64,000 nucleotides of DNA, taken from positions 124,001-188,000 of the forward strand of contig NZ_JAESVD010000008.1 of the NCBI RefSeq assembly GCF_016765635.1, read 5' to 3'. Below the pieces are notes generated by a model. That model saw nothing but the letters and a program-made list of their open reading frames with translations. It was not told the DNA's origin and did no database searches. Numbering within the stretch: the first letter of the stretch is position 1; each line of letters begins with the position of its first letter. The translations under genes were made by a program, and so were the position numbers. Shown piece after piece: positions 9,360-18,263 of this stretch. Source of the DNA: Shewanella schlegeliana. Its GTDB lineage: Bacteria; Pseudomonadota; Gammaproteobacteria; Enterobacterales; Shewanellaceae.

Positions 9360-9393
9360 TAAAAATAGGCCTCATTTGGCCTATTTTTGTTTT
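9360..9393 (+). terminator. Intrinsic terminator
   Basis: AAAATAGGCC and GGCCTATTTT flank a short TCATTT loop, followed by a T-rich run. It terminates the 62-residue gene. Confidence 0.8.
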
Positions 9394-9540
9394 ATCGATA
9401 ACTGAATTTATCCATAACTCTTTGGCTCCAACAAGTGCATTTAGCGCACGTTTCCCCTCTTTAGCGCAGTTAACGCAAGCTAGCAACTTTCAAGGCAGCG
9501 AAAAAGGAGCTGCTCATAAAGCATCGCCAATTTAATAGGT

Positions 9541-9825
9541 TAATGACACACACCATAAACGGCAGTAAAGAAATGGTGAGTTTAAAGCCTTAAGAAAAAA
9601 TAAATTAAAATAGATCTGGACAATATGTAATTATCGAGTATTATTTATCTCGCTCTGCTTAGAGTTATTAATGAAACATAAGTTAAAAAGTAAAATCTCA
9701 GAATTCCTTCGTTATTGTTGTTATCCTCAGTTTGCCCTTATCTTCATCGTCACATTAAATAATTCAATTTTCAGTGCATCGCATAATGCGACAATTTTTA
9801 TGAATTTAAATATAAGGGACACATC
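9541..9825. promoter_or_regulatory. Long AT-rich leader of the cold-shock gene
   Basis: About 285 bp without a gene directly before the CspA-like gene. CspA-family mRNAs usually carry long 5' leaders that act as temperature-responsive structures, and the AT richness fits. I could not identify a canonical cold-box sequence. AAGGGA lies 7 bases before the ATG. Confidence 0.4.
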
Positions 9826-10035
9826 ATGTCTAATACAACTGGTATCGTAAAGTGGTTTAACGAAGAGAAAGGTTTTGGTTTCATTACTCAAGACAACGGC
9901 GGCGCTGACGTATTCGTTCACTTCCGTGCAATCGCTTCTGACGGTTTCAAGACTTTGGCTGAAGGCCAGAAAGTATCTTTCGAAGTAGAGCAAGGTCAAA
10001 AAGGCCTTCAAGCAGCTAACGTAATCGCGCTGTAA
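9826..10035 (+). CDS. CspA-family cold-shock protein
   Basis: A 69-residue single cold-shock domain. Both RNA-binding motifs are intact: KGFGFIT (RNP1, about residues 15-21) and DVFVHF (RNP2, about residues 29-34), with the usual aromatic residues. It binds single-stranded RNA/DNA and melts RNA secondary structure in the cold. Length is standard for the family. It is followed by a small inverted repeat and then two tiny genes of unknown function. Confidence 0.95.
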   Translation: MSNTTGIVKWFNEEKGFGFITQDNGGADVFVHFRAIASDGFKTLAEGQKVSFEVEQGQKGLQAANVIAL

Positions 10036-10049
10036 CTTCGTAAGTTGAC

Positions 10050-10073
10050 GTGAATGGTTTAATCGCCATTCAC
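10050..10073 (+). terminator. Inverted repeat after the cold-shock gene
   Basis: GTGAATGG (10050-10057) and CCATTCAC (10066-10073) form an 8-bp stem with an 8-base loop and a modest downstream T-run. Likely the end of the csp transcript. Confidence 0.5.
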
Positions 10074-10355
10074 ATCATTTAAAACGAATTTCCAACAAGC
10101 TTACTTTAACAAATGCCTGCTTTAATTAATCAAACCTGCTTTAACAAAAGCTAATTTAACAAAGTCAGACAAAATAAAACTTATACTGTATCTAGAAAAA
10201 GATTAACACTTCAATCATCTGCTTTCGTATCTACCAATACGCTTCTGATCTACTTCGTTATATTCTTATCAATACAAATTAAACATTAACAACTTAAGAC
10301 TGGATTGGAATCGGCATTATTATGCCTTAAAAACGTCTTAACACTGGAGATAACT

Positions 10356-10445
10356 ATGTCCCGTTCATCAGGTCCAAAAAGATTTTGGTTTCATCAATCA
10401 AAAAAGAAATCAGCACTAACTAAAACAACTAAAAAAAGGGTTTAA
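10356..10445 (+). CDS. Tiny basic protein (29 aa)
   Basis: Reads MSRSSGPKRFWFHQSKKK and ends in KKRV: 29 residues, about a third Lys or Arg. GGAG lies 5-8 bases before the ATG. Its stop TAA is immediately followed by the ATG of the next gene (TAAATG), implying coupled translation. It is too small for most gene callers. The charge suggests nucleic-acid or ribosome association, but function is unknown. Confidence 0.55.
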   Translation: MSRSSGPKRFWFHQSKKKSALTKTTKKRV

Positions 10446-10655
10446 ATGAGAGTAAATTTTAATATTTTTAAAGATAATATTTCTTGGGATGCACTAATCC
10501 ACCAGTTAAATAGCGATGTGCTATTACGTCATGTTCTAGTGAAGGGTAATGTTGTCGATCGAAACATCGACTTCAGCTATTGTGATGAGACCTGCCAAGG
10601 CAAGATCATCAATAGTAACAATCAGCTTATCGGTAACTTTTCTACCTCTTTTTAA
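10446..10655 (+). CDS. Small hypothetical protein (69 aa)
   Basis: Starts directly after the stop of the 29-residue gene, with AAAGGG as ribosome site inside the preceding coding end. The protein is soluble, with two close cysteines (CDETC, about residues 46-50) and no signal peptide. I do not recognise the family. Co-transcription with the basic micro-protein and proximity to the cold-shock gene are the only clues. Confidence 0.6.
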   Translation: MRVNFNIFKDNISWDALIHQLNSDVLLRHVLVKGNVVDRNIDFSYCDETCQGKIINSNNQLIGNFSTSF

Positions 10656-10857
10656 TTGGCTCAGCGACAACCGCTCCAGCTTATACCTAAGCCAAGCCGT
10701 CTGTAGTCATTCTAATAATCCCGTAAGACCAAAGCATCAAAAAGCAATAACGCAGGATGAAGGCAATTTCATCTAAGGTGCCGCCCTAGCTATCATCAAA
10801 AAATGATGATGCAGCGACACCAGACTCTATGCCTCTCCCAGATTACAGTGACGCCAA

Positions 10858-11943
10858 TTAGCTAAGCAGTTGCTGCGGTGCTTGGTAGCTAATATGTTGG
10901 TGGAAGCGCACAATTAAATCGTCCCGAGACTTATCTATCGGTAGCTCGGCGGTAAAGCTCTTAAGCGCCTCCTCCACTCGATTCAGGTAACGACCAAAGC
11001 CACCATCTTTAATGTCTTTAGTGCCTGCTGCAATAGTAAAGCTCACCATCTCCACAAGCTTGTCACCATCCCAGTGGCGGATAAATTGCTGCTCTTCAAT
11101 ATTCGGATCGAAGCCAAGCATCTGAACTTCATCGGTACCATCGACTTGATCGAATTTACTGTTACGTACAAGTGGGGTTAAGCCATTGGCAACCATCGCT
11201 ATTCGATTTAGCTTTTTAGCAGCCGCCGCTTGAACGAAAGCATCCTCTAGCTTTTGATACAGTGGTGTAAAGTCACTCGTATGCTCAGGCAATATCGCCT
11301 GCTTAAGCTTACGGCTTAGAGGCAGTTTCACCGTGACATAACATAATGAGCCGTGAGCCTCAGGGATTGGGCACTCTCTTGCCTTATATCTGTGGTTAAT
11401 CGAACGTAGCTTATAGCCATAAGTCTCTTTATTGCCTTTAGCCTTAGCGAACAGATCATAAGAGATATGCTGGTGATCACGAACCTTAATGGTGAGCTCT
11501 TGCTCTGGCAGTTGTGGCATTAGCTTGGCGAGGAAAGACTGCACCTTAATATGGAAATTAGCCGAATGACTGCGGATCTCGTCACCGGTCGCTAAAAACA
11601 CAATCCTGATCTTACGAGCGCGGTAATCATCTTTTGTGTGTAGCGTTTGCGCTTCATGATAGACAGGGTTGTAGAAAAAGATGATCTGTTCAGCAGTAGG
11701 GAAGCAATAGGCTTCAGAATGAAAACGTACAACTGGTAACTTGTCGTTGGTGATCACATGAAGGTTATATAAGCCTTCCTGATCTCCAAGGCTAAAAATG
11801 GTACGACTAAGAGTCTGATAACAAGTCTTATAATCGGGATAGTGAGCCAGTAAAGCATCAGTTACTTTAATTTCTGCGGTGATATATTGATTCGCTCGAA
11901 CGTCCTTGGGTATGTACACTTTTTGCTGATGGCTAAGGGACAT
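10858..11943 (-). CDS. DUF3083-family protein
   Basis: A 361-residue soluble protein that I place in the gammaproteobacterial family DUF3083, whose function is unknown. The start at 11943 (MSLSHQQKVYIPKDV) was chosen because AAGGAG lies 7 bases upstream; a longer frame to 12030 lacks such a site. It contains many His and basic residues and ends in VRFHQHISYQAPQQLLS; a similar HQHISYDLFAK piece occurs mid-protein, hinting at an internal repeat. It stands as a single gene. Confidence 0.7.
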   Translation of the reverse strand: MSLSHQQKVYIPKDVRANQYITAEIKVTDALLAHYPDYKTCYQTLSRTIFSLGDQEGLYNLHVITNDKLPVVRFHSEAYCFPTAEQIIFFYNPVYHEAQTLHTKDDYRARKIRIVFLATGDEIRSHSANFHIKVQSFLAKLMPQLPEQELTIKVRDHQHISYDLFAKAKGNKETYGYKLRSINHRYKARECPIPEAHGSLCYVTVKLPLSRKLKQAILPEHTSDFTPLYQKLEDAFVQAAAAKKLNRIAMVANGLTPLVRNSKFDQVDGTDEVQMLGFDPNIEEQQFIRHWDGDKLVEMVSFTIAAGTKDIKDGGFGRYLNRVEEALKSFTAELPIDKSRDDLIVRFHQHISYQAPQQLLS

Positions 11944-12175
11944 AAATACTCCTTGAGATAAGTTAACCATATGTAGCGCGCAGCCAATGGTAACGATAAA
12001 TTTTGACAAAAATGCTGCGATCGGCCACATTTTTTACCTGCTAACAACATGGTACGCCTCGAATATGATTTATTTATTAAATCTAGGCGTAAAAAGCGTC
12101 AGTTAACTAAAATTATCACTACTGTTTTTGGCTACACATCTGCCATTGCACGGGCCCTTAGTTCCCAAGTCACAA

Positions 12176-12646
12176 TTACTTAAAGCGCCCATCCGAACGG
12201 GTCTTTTTCGGATCCATCCCCTGTTCATACCAGCCATCTCGAGTGTTTTTTATATTATCGAACGCTTGAATATAGGGCTTTATATCTAAAATGGGCGTGC
12301 CATCAAGCAGGTCGATATCTTTCACATAAATAATGTTATCTTCGATGTGGTCGATCTCAGCGATAGAGAGGCCGATTGGATTCGGCCTTTTAGGCGAGCG
12401 AGTAGCAAAAATGCCATGTGGTTTAGTGTCGAGAAAAGGGATCACCGTCAGCGCAGGCTCACTCATTTTATGTAGATGAAAAATCACATAAATATGTGAG
12501 AACTCAGCAAGGTCTTGTAACCCAGGTTGCAGCGACTTATCTATCACTATTTGCGCTAAGTTATCGGCAATCCCCACCCCTTGAATGGGCATATCATTAA
12601 TCGTTTTATAAGCCGTCTGTGCATAGCCTATGGTATCAAATATCAT
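12176..12646 (-). CDS. TrmO/TsaA-like (UPF0066) tRNA methyltransferase domain protein
   Basis: About 156 residues from the ATG at 12646. Family motifs are clear: EFSHIYVIFHLH, FATRSPKRPNPIGLS and DLLDGTPILDIKPYI. TrmO uses S-adenosylmethionine to methylate N6-threonylcarbamoyladenosine at position 37 of tRNA-Thr. The protein is shorter than E. coli TrmO (about 235 residues) and lacks most of the C-terminal part, so it may be a paralogue with a different substrate. Start choice among 12646, 12652 and 12721 is uncertain; GAGACC best suits 12646. Confidence 0.78.
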   Translation of the reverse strand: MIFDTIGYAQTAYKTINDMPIQGVGIADNLAQIVIDKSLQPGLQDLAEFSHIYVIFHLHKMSEPALTVIPFLDTKPHGIFATRSPKRPNPIGLSIAEIDHIEDNIIYVKDIDLLDGTPILDIKPYIQAFDNIKNTRDGWYEQGMDPKKTRSDGRFK

Positions 12647-12742
12647 TATCATGGTCTCAACATCAAAAATATGCCAAGTACCATACGCCAAATATTTACT
12701 CTGTAGCGTAATCGGCCGCACATAATTAAACGACCAATCCGA

Positions 12743-13951
12743 TTAAACACAGACTTGGTTACGTCCCTTTTTCTTTGCTTTATACAAGGCTTGATCAGAC
12801 CGCTTCATTGTTTGCTCAAAGGTTTCACCACTTTGATGCTCTGCGACCCCTATCGAAATAGTCACACTCACCGTTCGCTGCTGATGATTCGTTTTAGCCT
12901 TACCACGCTTAGCCTTAGATTGACTCTTACGCTGCTCATTGCGAAGCACAATATCGTACTCCTCAATTGTCTGGCGCACCTCTTCGAGGTAACTAAGGGT
13001 CGATTGCGCATCCTTACGGGGGAAGATAATGGTGAACTCTTCACCACCATAACGAAAAGCTTTACCCCCACCGCGTACAGCATCGATTTTGCTGGCGACT
13101 AACTTCAACACCTGATCACCAACATCGTGACCATAGGTATCGTTAAACTTCTTAAAATGGTCGATATCCAGCATGGCCACGCTATATTTTCGCCCCAAAG
13201 ATAACACTAAGTTATACAGGGCGCGGCGGGAGGCAAGCCCTGTGAGTTCATCACGATAAGCCAAGAAATAGGAGTCGGTCAGCACAGTCAAAATATAGAT
13301 AATGGCTAATACTGTCATCGAGGTTGCAAGTGAAACTAAGCCGATAAACTCAAACTGTACAGCCCAAAGTGCAAACGTGATAAAGATGGCGCTATTAACC
13401 AAACTTGTCTGCCACAGGCCTCGGATAAGAACCAGTAAACCACACAGGTACAATGGTGCTAACACTCTGACTTCCATGTTAAACGGCGCGGGAAGAGCCT
13501 CATCTAGCTGTAATTTAAACTCGCGATTAACCCATAGCCAACCAAAACCTGCTGCCAAACAAAGCCCGCAACCAAGCACTCTCACCAAGCCATGGGGAGA
13601 TAACAGCCCCCTGTCTTTAATGAAAGCAAACCCGCCGATGGTGAATGCTCCACCGAGTAAGATCTGCTGTGAGTATTGCGCCAGCAATGCTGACTCAAGC
13701 AAATCCTGAGTCACACACAGATAGTAAGCCAGCATGATTGCAGCTAAATAGGCTAAGCGGCTACGGTTAAACTGCAGCGCGATTGCGATTGCGGCCGGCA
13801 GTAACCAATAGGGAAGCTGCTCTATCACCCCCTGCCACGCCTGCAAGTCTGATTGATAGATCTCGCTCAAAGCTAGGCCCAGGGCCGTGAAGATAAGAGG
13901 AAGAAAAAAGTAACGGCAACGATAATAAAAAGCAGACAAAACAAACCTCAA
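12743..13951 (-). CDS. Membrane-bound diguanylate cyclase (GGDEF)
   Basis: A 402-residue protein with about seven hydrophobic segments in the first 230 residues and a C-terminal GGDEF domain. The domain begins at RDELTGLASRRALYN and has the active-site loop FRYGGEEFTIIFP, so it should make cyclic di-GMP. The allosteric I-site RxxD expected a few residues before GGEEF is not seen (RGGGKAF there), suggesting no product feedback inhibition. The membrane part resembles a sensor but matches no MASE domain I can name. No partner phosphodiesterase lies nearby. Confidence 0.92.
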   Translation of the reverse strand: MRFVLSAFYYRCRYFFLPLIFTALGLALSEIYQSDLQAWQGVIEQLPYWLLPAAIAIALQFNRSRLAYLAAIMLAYYLCVTQDLLESALLAQYSQQILLGGAFTIGGFAFIKDRGLLSPHGLVRVLGCGLCLAAGFGWLWVNREFKLQLDEALPAPFNMEVRVLAPLYLCGLLVLIRGLWQTSLVNSAIFITFALWAVQFEFIGLVSLATSMTVLAIIYILTVLTDSYFLAYRDELTGLASRRALYNLVLSLGRKYSVAMLDIDHFKKFNDTYGHDVGDQVLKLVASKIDAVRGGGKAFRYGGEEFTIIFPRKDAQSTLSYLEEVRQTIEEYDIVLRNEQRKSQSKAKRGKAKTNHQQRTVSVTISIGVAEHQSGETFEQTMKRSDQALYKAKKKGRNQVCV

Positions 13952-14245
13952 TATTAATCAAGTCTAGCCCTTAGCTATGTACAGCCCCATTAAGTCGCCA
14001 GCCTCCAACTCATGCTTAATCTTTTATAAGTCATTACATAAGCCATAATAGAAGCCATTACTTAAGTTGATATGCGAGTGAGTGATTCTGTCATCAAATG
14101 GGTTAAGGGAGATGAGTTCAAAACAGCAATACACAGCCCTAATAAGTCGACACTATTTTCATAAGATAAAGCCGACAAGGTGCATTATCATAACAACTGA
14201 AAAATAATGCCTTTGTGGTCAATATCATAGATATAAAATCAGCAT

Positions 14246-14272
14246 AAAAAAAAGGCCGCTATTGCGACCTTT
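14246..14272 (-). terminator. Terminator after the Bax-like gene
   Basis: AAAGG-CGC and GCG-CCTTT pair around TATT within an A/T-flanked hairpin. An almost identical hairpin occurs at 15361-15386, past the DUF3297 gene, so the two look like copies. Confidence 0.7.
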
Positions 14273-14323
14273 CTATTACCGTTTAAGCCCCGAGCCAAAA
14301 AAGAGGCGATAAGTTAATACCGA

Positions 14324-15250
14324 TTATGCTTTGTCGCCATCACTAAAACTATAAAAAACACTGTCGTTGGTGTTCAGCTTGGCTTGGTCGAAATCATCTA
14401 AATGGTGGTGTTTGATCAGTGCACGTAAGTTGTCCACATAGGCCTGACCACGAGTTGAGTAATGCTTAAGAGATTGCACCAACTCATACCCTGTTAACTT
14501 ATTTTGCGCTCGCAGCTGCTGTCGCAACAGCCTAAGCTCCTTGTAAGCTCGTGTCGTATTGAGGTTATGCATATAGCTTGCGGTGCTCTGATACAGATCG
14601 CTAAATGCAGCCACCTTCACATGACCGCCCGGCGTGGTTAAAAACTTGCCGCCATCGTGGGGCAGATGTTCACCATAGAGGTTGTTACCCGCGATGGCGA
14701 AGTGACTTGTGCCCCAACCGCTCTCATCGATACCTTGAGCGAGCACCATACCAACAGGAATAATATCGATATGCAAAAGTAGCTCGTCTATTTCCCCTGA
14801 CTTAATCGCGTAGGACTCTGACAATGTCTGCACCCAGCGTCCCTCGGCCTCAGACCACTGGGATTTAGGCTTGGTCGATAATCTGCTTAACTCGTCTCTT
14901 ATCAGTAAAATACGCTCGTTCACAGCCTTAATCGTGGGCAACAGTAGTCGAATAAAGCCAGATGTTTTTTGCGAGACAGGCAACGCATTTAAATCGCTAG
15001 GCAAGTTCTCAACATAGTAGCTAGGCAATCTATTGCTCTGCTTGACGGCCGTAAGCAGATATCCGTTATTATTAAAGGCTGCGATAAGCTCCTCAGCTGA
15101 GCTAAGTGTATTAACGCTTACCTTATGATAAGGCTGTTGAATTTTTTCGGGAGACAGAGGCAAGCTCTGGTTTAGGTACAAGGCAGGGCTAGCCAAGGTA
15201 CAAGGAGAAACCAGTAAAAGTAAACTAGCAAGGATTCTTGAACAGGACAT
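14324..15250 (-). CDS. Bax-like glucosaminidase-domain protein
   Basis: A 308-residue secreted protein with an N-terminal signal peptide (hydrophobic to about residue 20). The glucosaminidase core includes ALAQGIDESGWGTSHFA-like sequence (VLAQGIDESGWGTSHF), whose Glu is the likely catalytic acid, then IAGNNLYGEH and YMHNLNTTRAYKELR. This matches E. coli Bax and related N-acetylglucosaminidases that act on peptidoglycan glycan strands. It is a single gene bounded by near-identical terminators. Confidence 0.82.
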   Translation of the reverse strand: MSCSRILASLLLLVSPCTLASPALYLNQSLPLSPEKIQQPYHKVSVNTLSSAEELIAAFNNNGYLLTAVKQSNRLPSYYVENLPSDLNALPVSQKTSGFIRLLLPTIKAVNERILLIRDELSRLSTKPKSQWSEAEGRWVQTLSESYAIKSGEIDELLLHIDIIPVGMVLAQGIDESGWGTSHFAIAGNNLYGEHLPHDGGKFLTTPGGHVKVAAFSDLYQSTASYMHNLNTTRAYKELRLLRQQLRAQNKLTGYELVQSLKHYSTRGQAYVDNLRALIKHHHLDDFDQAKLNTNDSVFYSFSDGDKA

Positions 15251-15360
15251 TTAAGTGTTCTCAATTAAAAGGGAAAAGTCAGGCGAGTCACTGCAATATA
15301 TATCAGCCAAACCTTAAAAACTAGTTTGAGTCAGGCTAGCGTAAGTCTTAGTTAAAAAAC

Positions 15361-15386
15361 AAAAAAGGCCGCTATTGCGACCTTTT
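15361..15386 (-). terminator. Terminator after the DUF3297 gene
   Basis: Hairpin AAAGG-CGC/TATT/GCG-CCTTT with flanking A and T runs, immediately past the stop of the 82-residue gene. Near copy of the hairpin at 14246-14272. Confidence 0.75.
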
Positions 15387-15407
15387 ATTTACAGAGAAAC
15401 TCTGCAA

Positions 15408-15656
15408 TTACTTGTAGAAAGCTTCAACTTCGCCCTTCACAGTAATCATAAGCGGTTGACCACGACGGTCTAATGCTTTGTGTGAAGGTACTTTTACCCA
15501 GCCTTCGCTGATGCAATACTCTTCAACATCAAAACGTTCTTTGCCGTTAACCTTGATACCGATATCAAACTCGAAAATAGCTTCCACATGGTGTGGGCTA
15601 CGTGGGTTAACTGAAAGACGATCCGGTAAAGCTGGTTGTGCTGTAGTGTCGGTCAT
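15408..15656 (-). CDS. DUF3297-family protein
   Basis: An 82-residue soluble protein containing LPDRLSVNPRSPHHVEAIFE, GIKVNGKERFDVEEYC and SEGWVKVP, which together identify DUF3297. The family is widespread in proteobacteria and has no assigned function that I know of. Length is normal. Monocistronic, with its own terminator. Confidence 0.88.
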   Translation of the reverse strand: MTDTTAQPALPDRLSVNPRSPHHVEAIFEFDIGIKVNGKERFDVEEYCISEGWVKVPSHKALDRRGQPLMITVKGEVEAFYK

Positions 15657-16001
15657 AATCGTGGCCTGTAGTATAAAATCGAAGTAAATAAAAAGTGCGC
15701 TATTGTAGGCAATACAGGCCTAACGCTCAATAGCGACTGCAATAAATGTTAGTGGATTCTCACTAGTATTCAAGACCGCTTATCGGCAGTAGTGACAGCC
15801 AGCGCCCCAGATTAAAAAACAAGCAAAACAGACTATAATTCACTTACAGCCAAAAACAATCTAAGCCCCTTAAGTTACAGAACGGTAATTAATATCGATG
15901 CTGGCTAATGACGAAACGAAAGTAATACAAACCGTGATGATTGTTCATTGCTGCTCATTACTGGTAGTGGCAATAGATCAATAAGGATGGAGTGACAGAG
16001 T
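15657..16001. other. Intergenic stretch, divergent promoters
   Basis: About 345 bp between the DUF3297 gene (minus) and the cytochrome gene (plus). No gene or strong repeat was seen; it presumably contains both promoters. Confidence 0.45.
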
Positions 16002-16466
16002 ATGAAATTTCTACATCTATGCATGCTAGGCCTAATTGCAGCTGCAATATCAGGTTGTGACAAATCGGTAGATTCGCCTCAAGGCTTTAGCCTCCCCGAT
16101 GGCAATACAGCCAAAGGAAAACAGGTGTTCCTGAAGTATCAATGTCTCTCGTGCCATCAGTTAGAGGGGCTTGAGCAACCGGAAGTTATCGAACACTCAA
16201 TATTATCGATCCCTCTAGGTGGTGAATCGAACAAAGTTAAAACCTACGCCTCGCTGGTAACCGGAATTATTAATCCATCGCACACCTTCATAGAGGGATA
16301 CCCCAAGTCTGCCGTTCAGGTCGATGGCAGATCAAAAATGGTGAGCTTTAATAGCGTAATGACTGTCGATGAGTTGGTTAACCTAGTGGTGTTTTTGCAA
16401 CCCTATTACACACTGGCCCCTTACACCCGAACGCAATACTCTCCCTATCGATACGATCGACAATAG
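16002..16466 (+). CDS. Lipoprotein c-type cytochrome (single heme)
   Basis: A 154-residue protein with a lipoprotein signal peptide (AAAISGC, lipidated Cys about residue 19) and one heme-binding motif CLSCH (about residues 49-53). The C-terminal YSPYRYDRQ tail is unusual. The sequence between resembles small class I cytochromes with a possible distal Met (SKMVSF). It should sit in the periplasm anchored to a membrane and carry electrons; the partner is unknown. GGAG precedes the start and an intrinsic terminator follows at once. Confidence 0.85.
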   Translation: MKFLHLCMLGLIAAAISGCDKSVDSPQGFSLPDGNTAKGKQVFLKYQCLSCHQLEGLEQPEVIEHSILSIPLGGESNKVKTYASLVTGIINPSHTFIEGYPKSAVQVDGRSKMVSFNSVMTVDELVNLVVFLQPYYTLAPYTRTQYSPYRYDRQ

Positions 16467-16486
16467 CTAAATCAAAACCATTAGAT

Positions 16487-16515
16487 AAAAAAGGCCTGCT
16501 ATGCAGGCTTTTTAT
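16487..16515 (+). terminator. Intrinsic terminator of the cytochrome gene
   Basis: AAAGGCCTGC and GCAGGCTTTTT around a TAT loop; strong stem plus T-run. Confidence 0.85.
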
Positions 16516-16524
16516 TGATAGGCG

Positions 16525-16650
16525 CTATTGCTGACTAAAGAGACCTTGCAGCCTATTGATCATTAGCCCAAAAGCGACAACCAAAAACTGAATAATGGCG
16601 ATACTCCCTGCCAGTAAGAAAAGGGTAGGCACATCATCTAAAAATTCCAT
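16525..16650 (-). CDS. Small single-pass membrane protein (41 aa)
   Basis: Reads MEFLDDVPTLFLLAGSIAII and continues with a hydrophobic stretch to FGLMINRLQGLFSQQ. It has one clear transmembrane helix (about residues 8-30) with an acidic outer and basic inner end. GAGAGG lies 6 bases before the ATG at 16650. It is too short for usual gene calling. Small membrane proteins of this type often regulate or stabilise larger membrane complexes, but no partner can be assigned. Confidence 0.6.
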   Translation of the reverse strand: MEFLDDVPTLFLLAGSIAIIQFLVVAFGLMINRLQGLFSQQ

Positions 16651-16827
16651 CGAAAACCTCTCGTTCAATTAGATCCCCACAGATTAGTCTGTATGAATAT
16701 TGCACAGAGGTTTACTTTGAAATTTGATTTTACTCACAGAAACAGTTGCTTTAAATAATGTTAATCTTAACCACAACTAAAATTAATCTTAGCCTGCAAA
16801 ATAGTAAATTTGATGGTGATCCATCAA

Positions 16828-16861
16828 TTAAAAAGCCGCTACCAATTAAGAGAGCGGCTCT
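16828..16861 (-). terminator. Intrinsic terminator of the M20 peptidase gene
   Basis: On the minus strand AGCCGCT and AGCGGCT pair around a 12-14-base loop, followed by TTTTTAATT. Confidence 0.75.
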
Positions 16862-16927
16862 GCCTCACAGGCTGTGCATTCTGTTATCGCTAAATCTAAC
16901 GCTACTAACGAGACACTAACGTAGTAA

Positions 16928-18034
16928 TTAACGCGTTAGATAAGCACGAACAAAGTTGGTAATTGCCACCATATCGGCAACCGCGATGAACTCATCGGTA
17001 GTGTGCACCTTCGACATACCCGTCGACAAGTTAACCGTCTTTAAACCTTGTTCATTAAAGATGTTGGCATCAGAACCGCCGCCTGTTGGCTTAGTAACCG
17101 CTTCAATCCCTATGGCCTCAAAGGCAGCCTTAATCGCAACTACATGCGCATCATCATCTGAGATATGGTAGGCGTTATAAGAGCGGCTTGAGTCAATCTC
17201 TATACTCGCACCATGCTTTTGCGCCGCCGCTTCAAAGGTCGACACCATATGCGTTACTTGCTTTGCCAGCTTATCATCATTCAATGAGCGAGCCTCTGCT
17301 TCAATGTGCAGCTCAGGCATTACGATATTGGTCGCCTGACCGCCTCGCACCACACCGATATTGGCGGTGGTCTCATCATCAATACGACTCAGCTGCATAT
17401 TGCTTATCGCATCGGCAGCGACCGTCAACGCATTGATGCCAGCTTCTGGCTCAAGTCCCGCGTGGGCAGGCTTACCTTTGATCGTCACTTTTAGGCTTTG
17501 CTGACCCGGTGCAGTGGTAATAATGGTGCCAATAGGGCCGCCAGAGTCGAGCACAATCGCTTGTTTAGATTCAATCTTGCTGATATCGAAGTTTTTAGAA
17601 CCGTGCATGCCGCGCTCTTCATAAACAGTGAAGGCCACTTCAATTGTTTTATGAGCTTCGCCGCTATCTTGAATGCTACGAACCGCTTCCATCACTGCGG
17701 CGATCCCCGATTTATCATCGCCACCTAAAATGGTGTCACCTTGAGAGCGAATAATGCCGTCTTCGATGATAGGTTCAATACCATTGCCCGGCGTCACAGT
17801 GTCCATATGGCTGCTGAAAACAATACTTCCATCGAGCTCACCTTGCAGCTTAGCGTAGATATTAAAGCCGTTTGAAATGGAGCCTGGAACAGCAAGCTGA
17901 GTCACCTCAAAGCCCAGTTGACCGAGCTGTTCAACTAAGGTTTCAGCAACCGCTTTTTCATTACCTGATTCACTGTCAATTTTCACCAGCGAAATAAAAT
18001 GTTCGACGAGTCTTTCTTGATTGATAATTTTCAT
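16928..18034 (-). CDS. M20-family metallopeptidase, peptidase T-like
   Basis: A 368-residue cytoplasmic enzyme. Zinc-site motifs are intact: SSHMDTV (about 74-80), GGDDKSG (about 102-108), YEERGM with the catalytic Glu pair (about 136-141), LDSGG and VHTTDE near the C-terminus. The dimerisation lid domain lies between. It resembles the PepT-like group (TIGR-type 'PepT-like protein'), which are aminotripeptidases or related amidohydrolases needing two zinc ions. Monocistronic with its own terminator. Confidence 0.9.
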   Translation of the reverse strand: MKIINQERLVEHFISLVKIDSESGNEKAVAETLVEQLGQLGFEVTQLAVPGSISNGFNIYAKLQGELDGSIVFSSHMDTVTPGNGIEPIIEDGIIRSQGDTILGGDDKSGIAAVMEAVRSIQDSGEAHKTIEVAFTVYEERGMHGSKNFDISKIESKQAIVLDSGGPIGTIITTAPGQQSLKVTIKGKPAHAGLEPEAGINALTVAADAISNMQLSRIDDETTANIGVVRGGQATNIVMPELHIEAEARSLNDDKLAKQVTHMVSTFEAAAQKHGASIEIDSSRSYNAYHISDDDAHVVAIKAAFEAIGIEAVTKPTGGGSDANIFNEQGLKTVNLSTGMSKVHTTDEFIAVADMVAITNFVRAYLTR

Positions 18035-18137
18035 CTGTATGCGACTTCTTTTTTGCGAATATAGTCCAGCATCATAAACCCAAGTGATACATGGGATAGC
18101 TGAGTTATATCAAAGAAATGTCCGAATACTCATCGTT

Positions 18138-18170
18138 TATAACAGAGGAGCCTGCGACTCCTCTGTTATA
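18138..18170. terminator. Perfect 13-bp inverted repeat after pqiABC
   Basis: TATAACAGAGGAG (18138-18150) and CTCCTCTGTTATA (18158-18170) form a perfect stem with a 7-base loop. It lies about 95 bases past the pqiC stop and probably ends the pqi transcript; only a weak T-run follows. Confidence 0.6.
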
Positions 18171-18263
18171 ACTGAAGGCTGTAAATAAGAGACAGGCACT
18201 AAGCACTAGGAATCGCTCTACACAGCTATTTTGAATAAGGCTAGCGTGATAACAACGCGGGTA

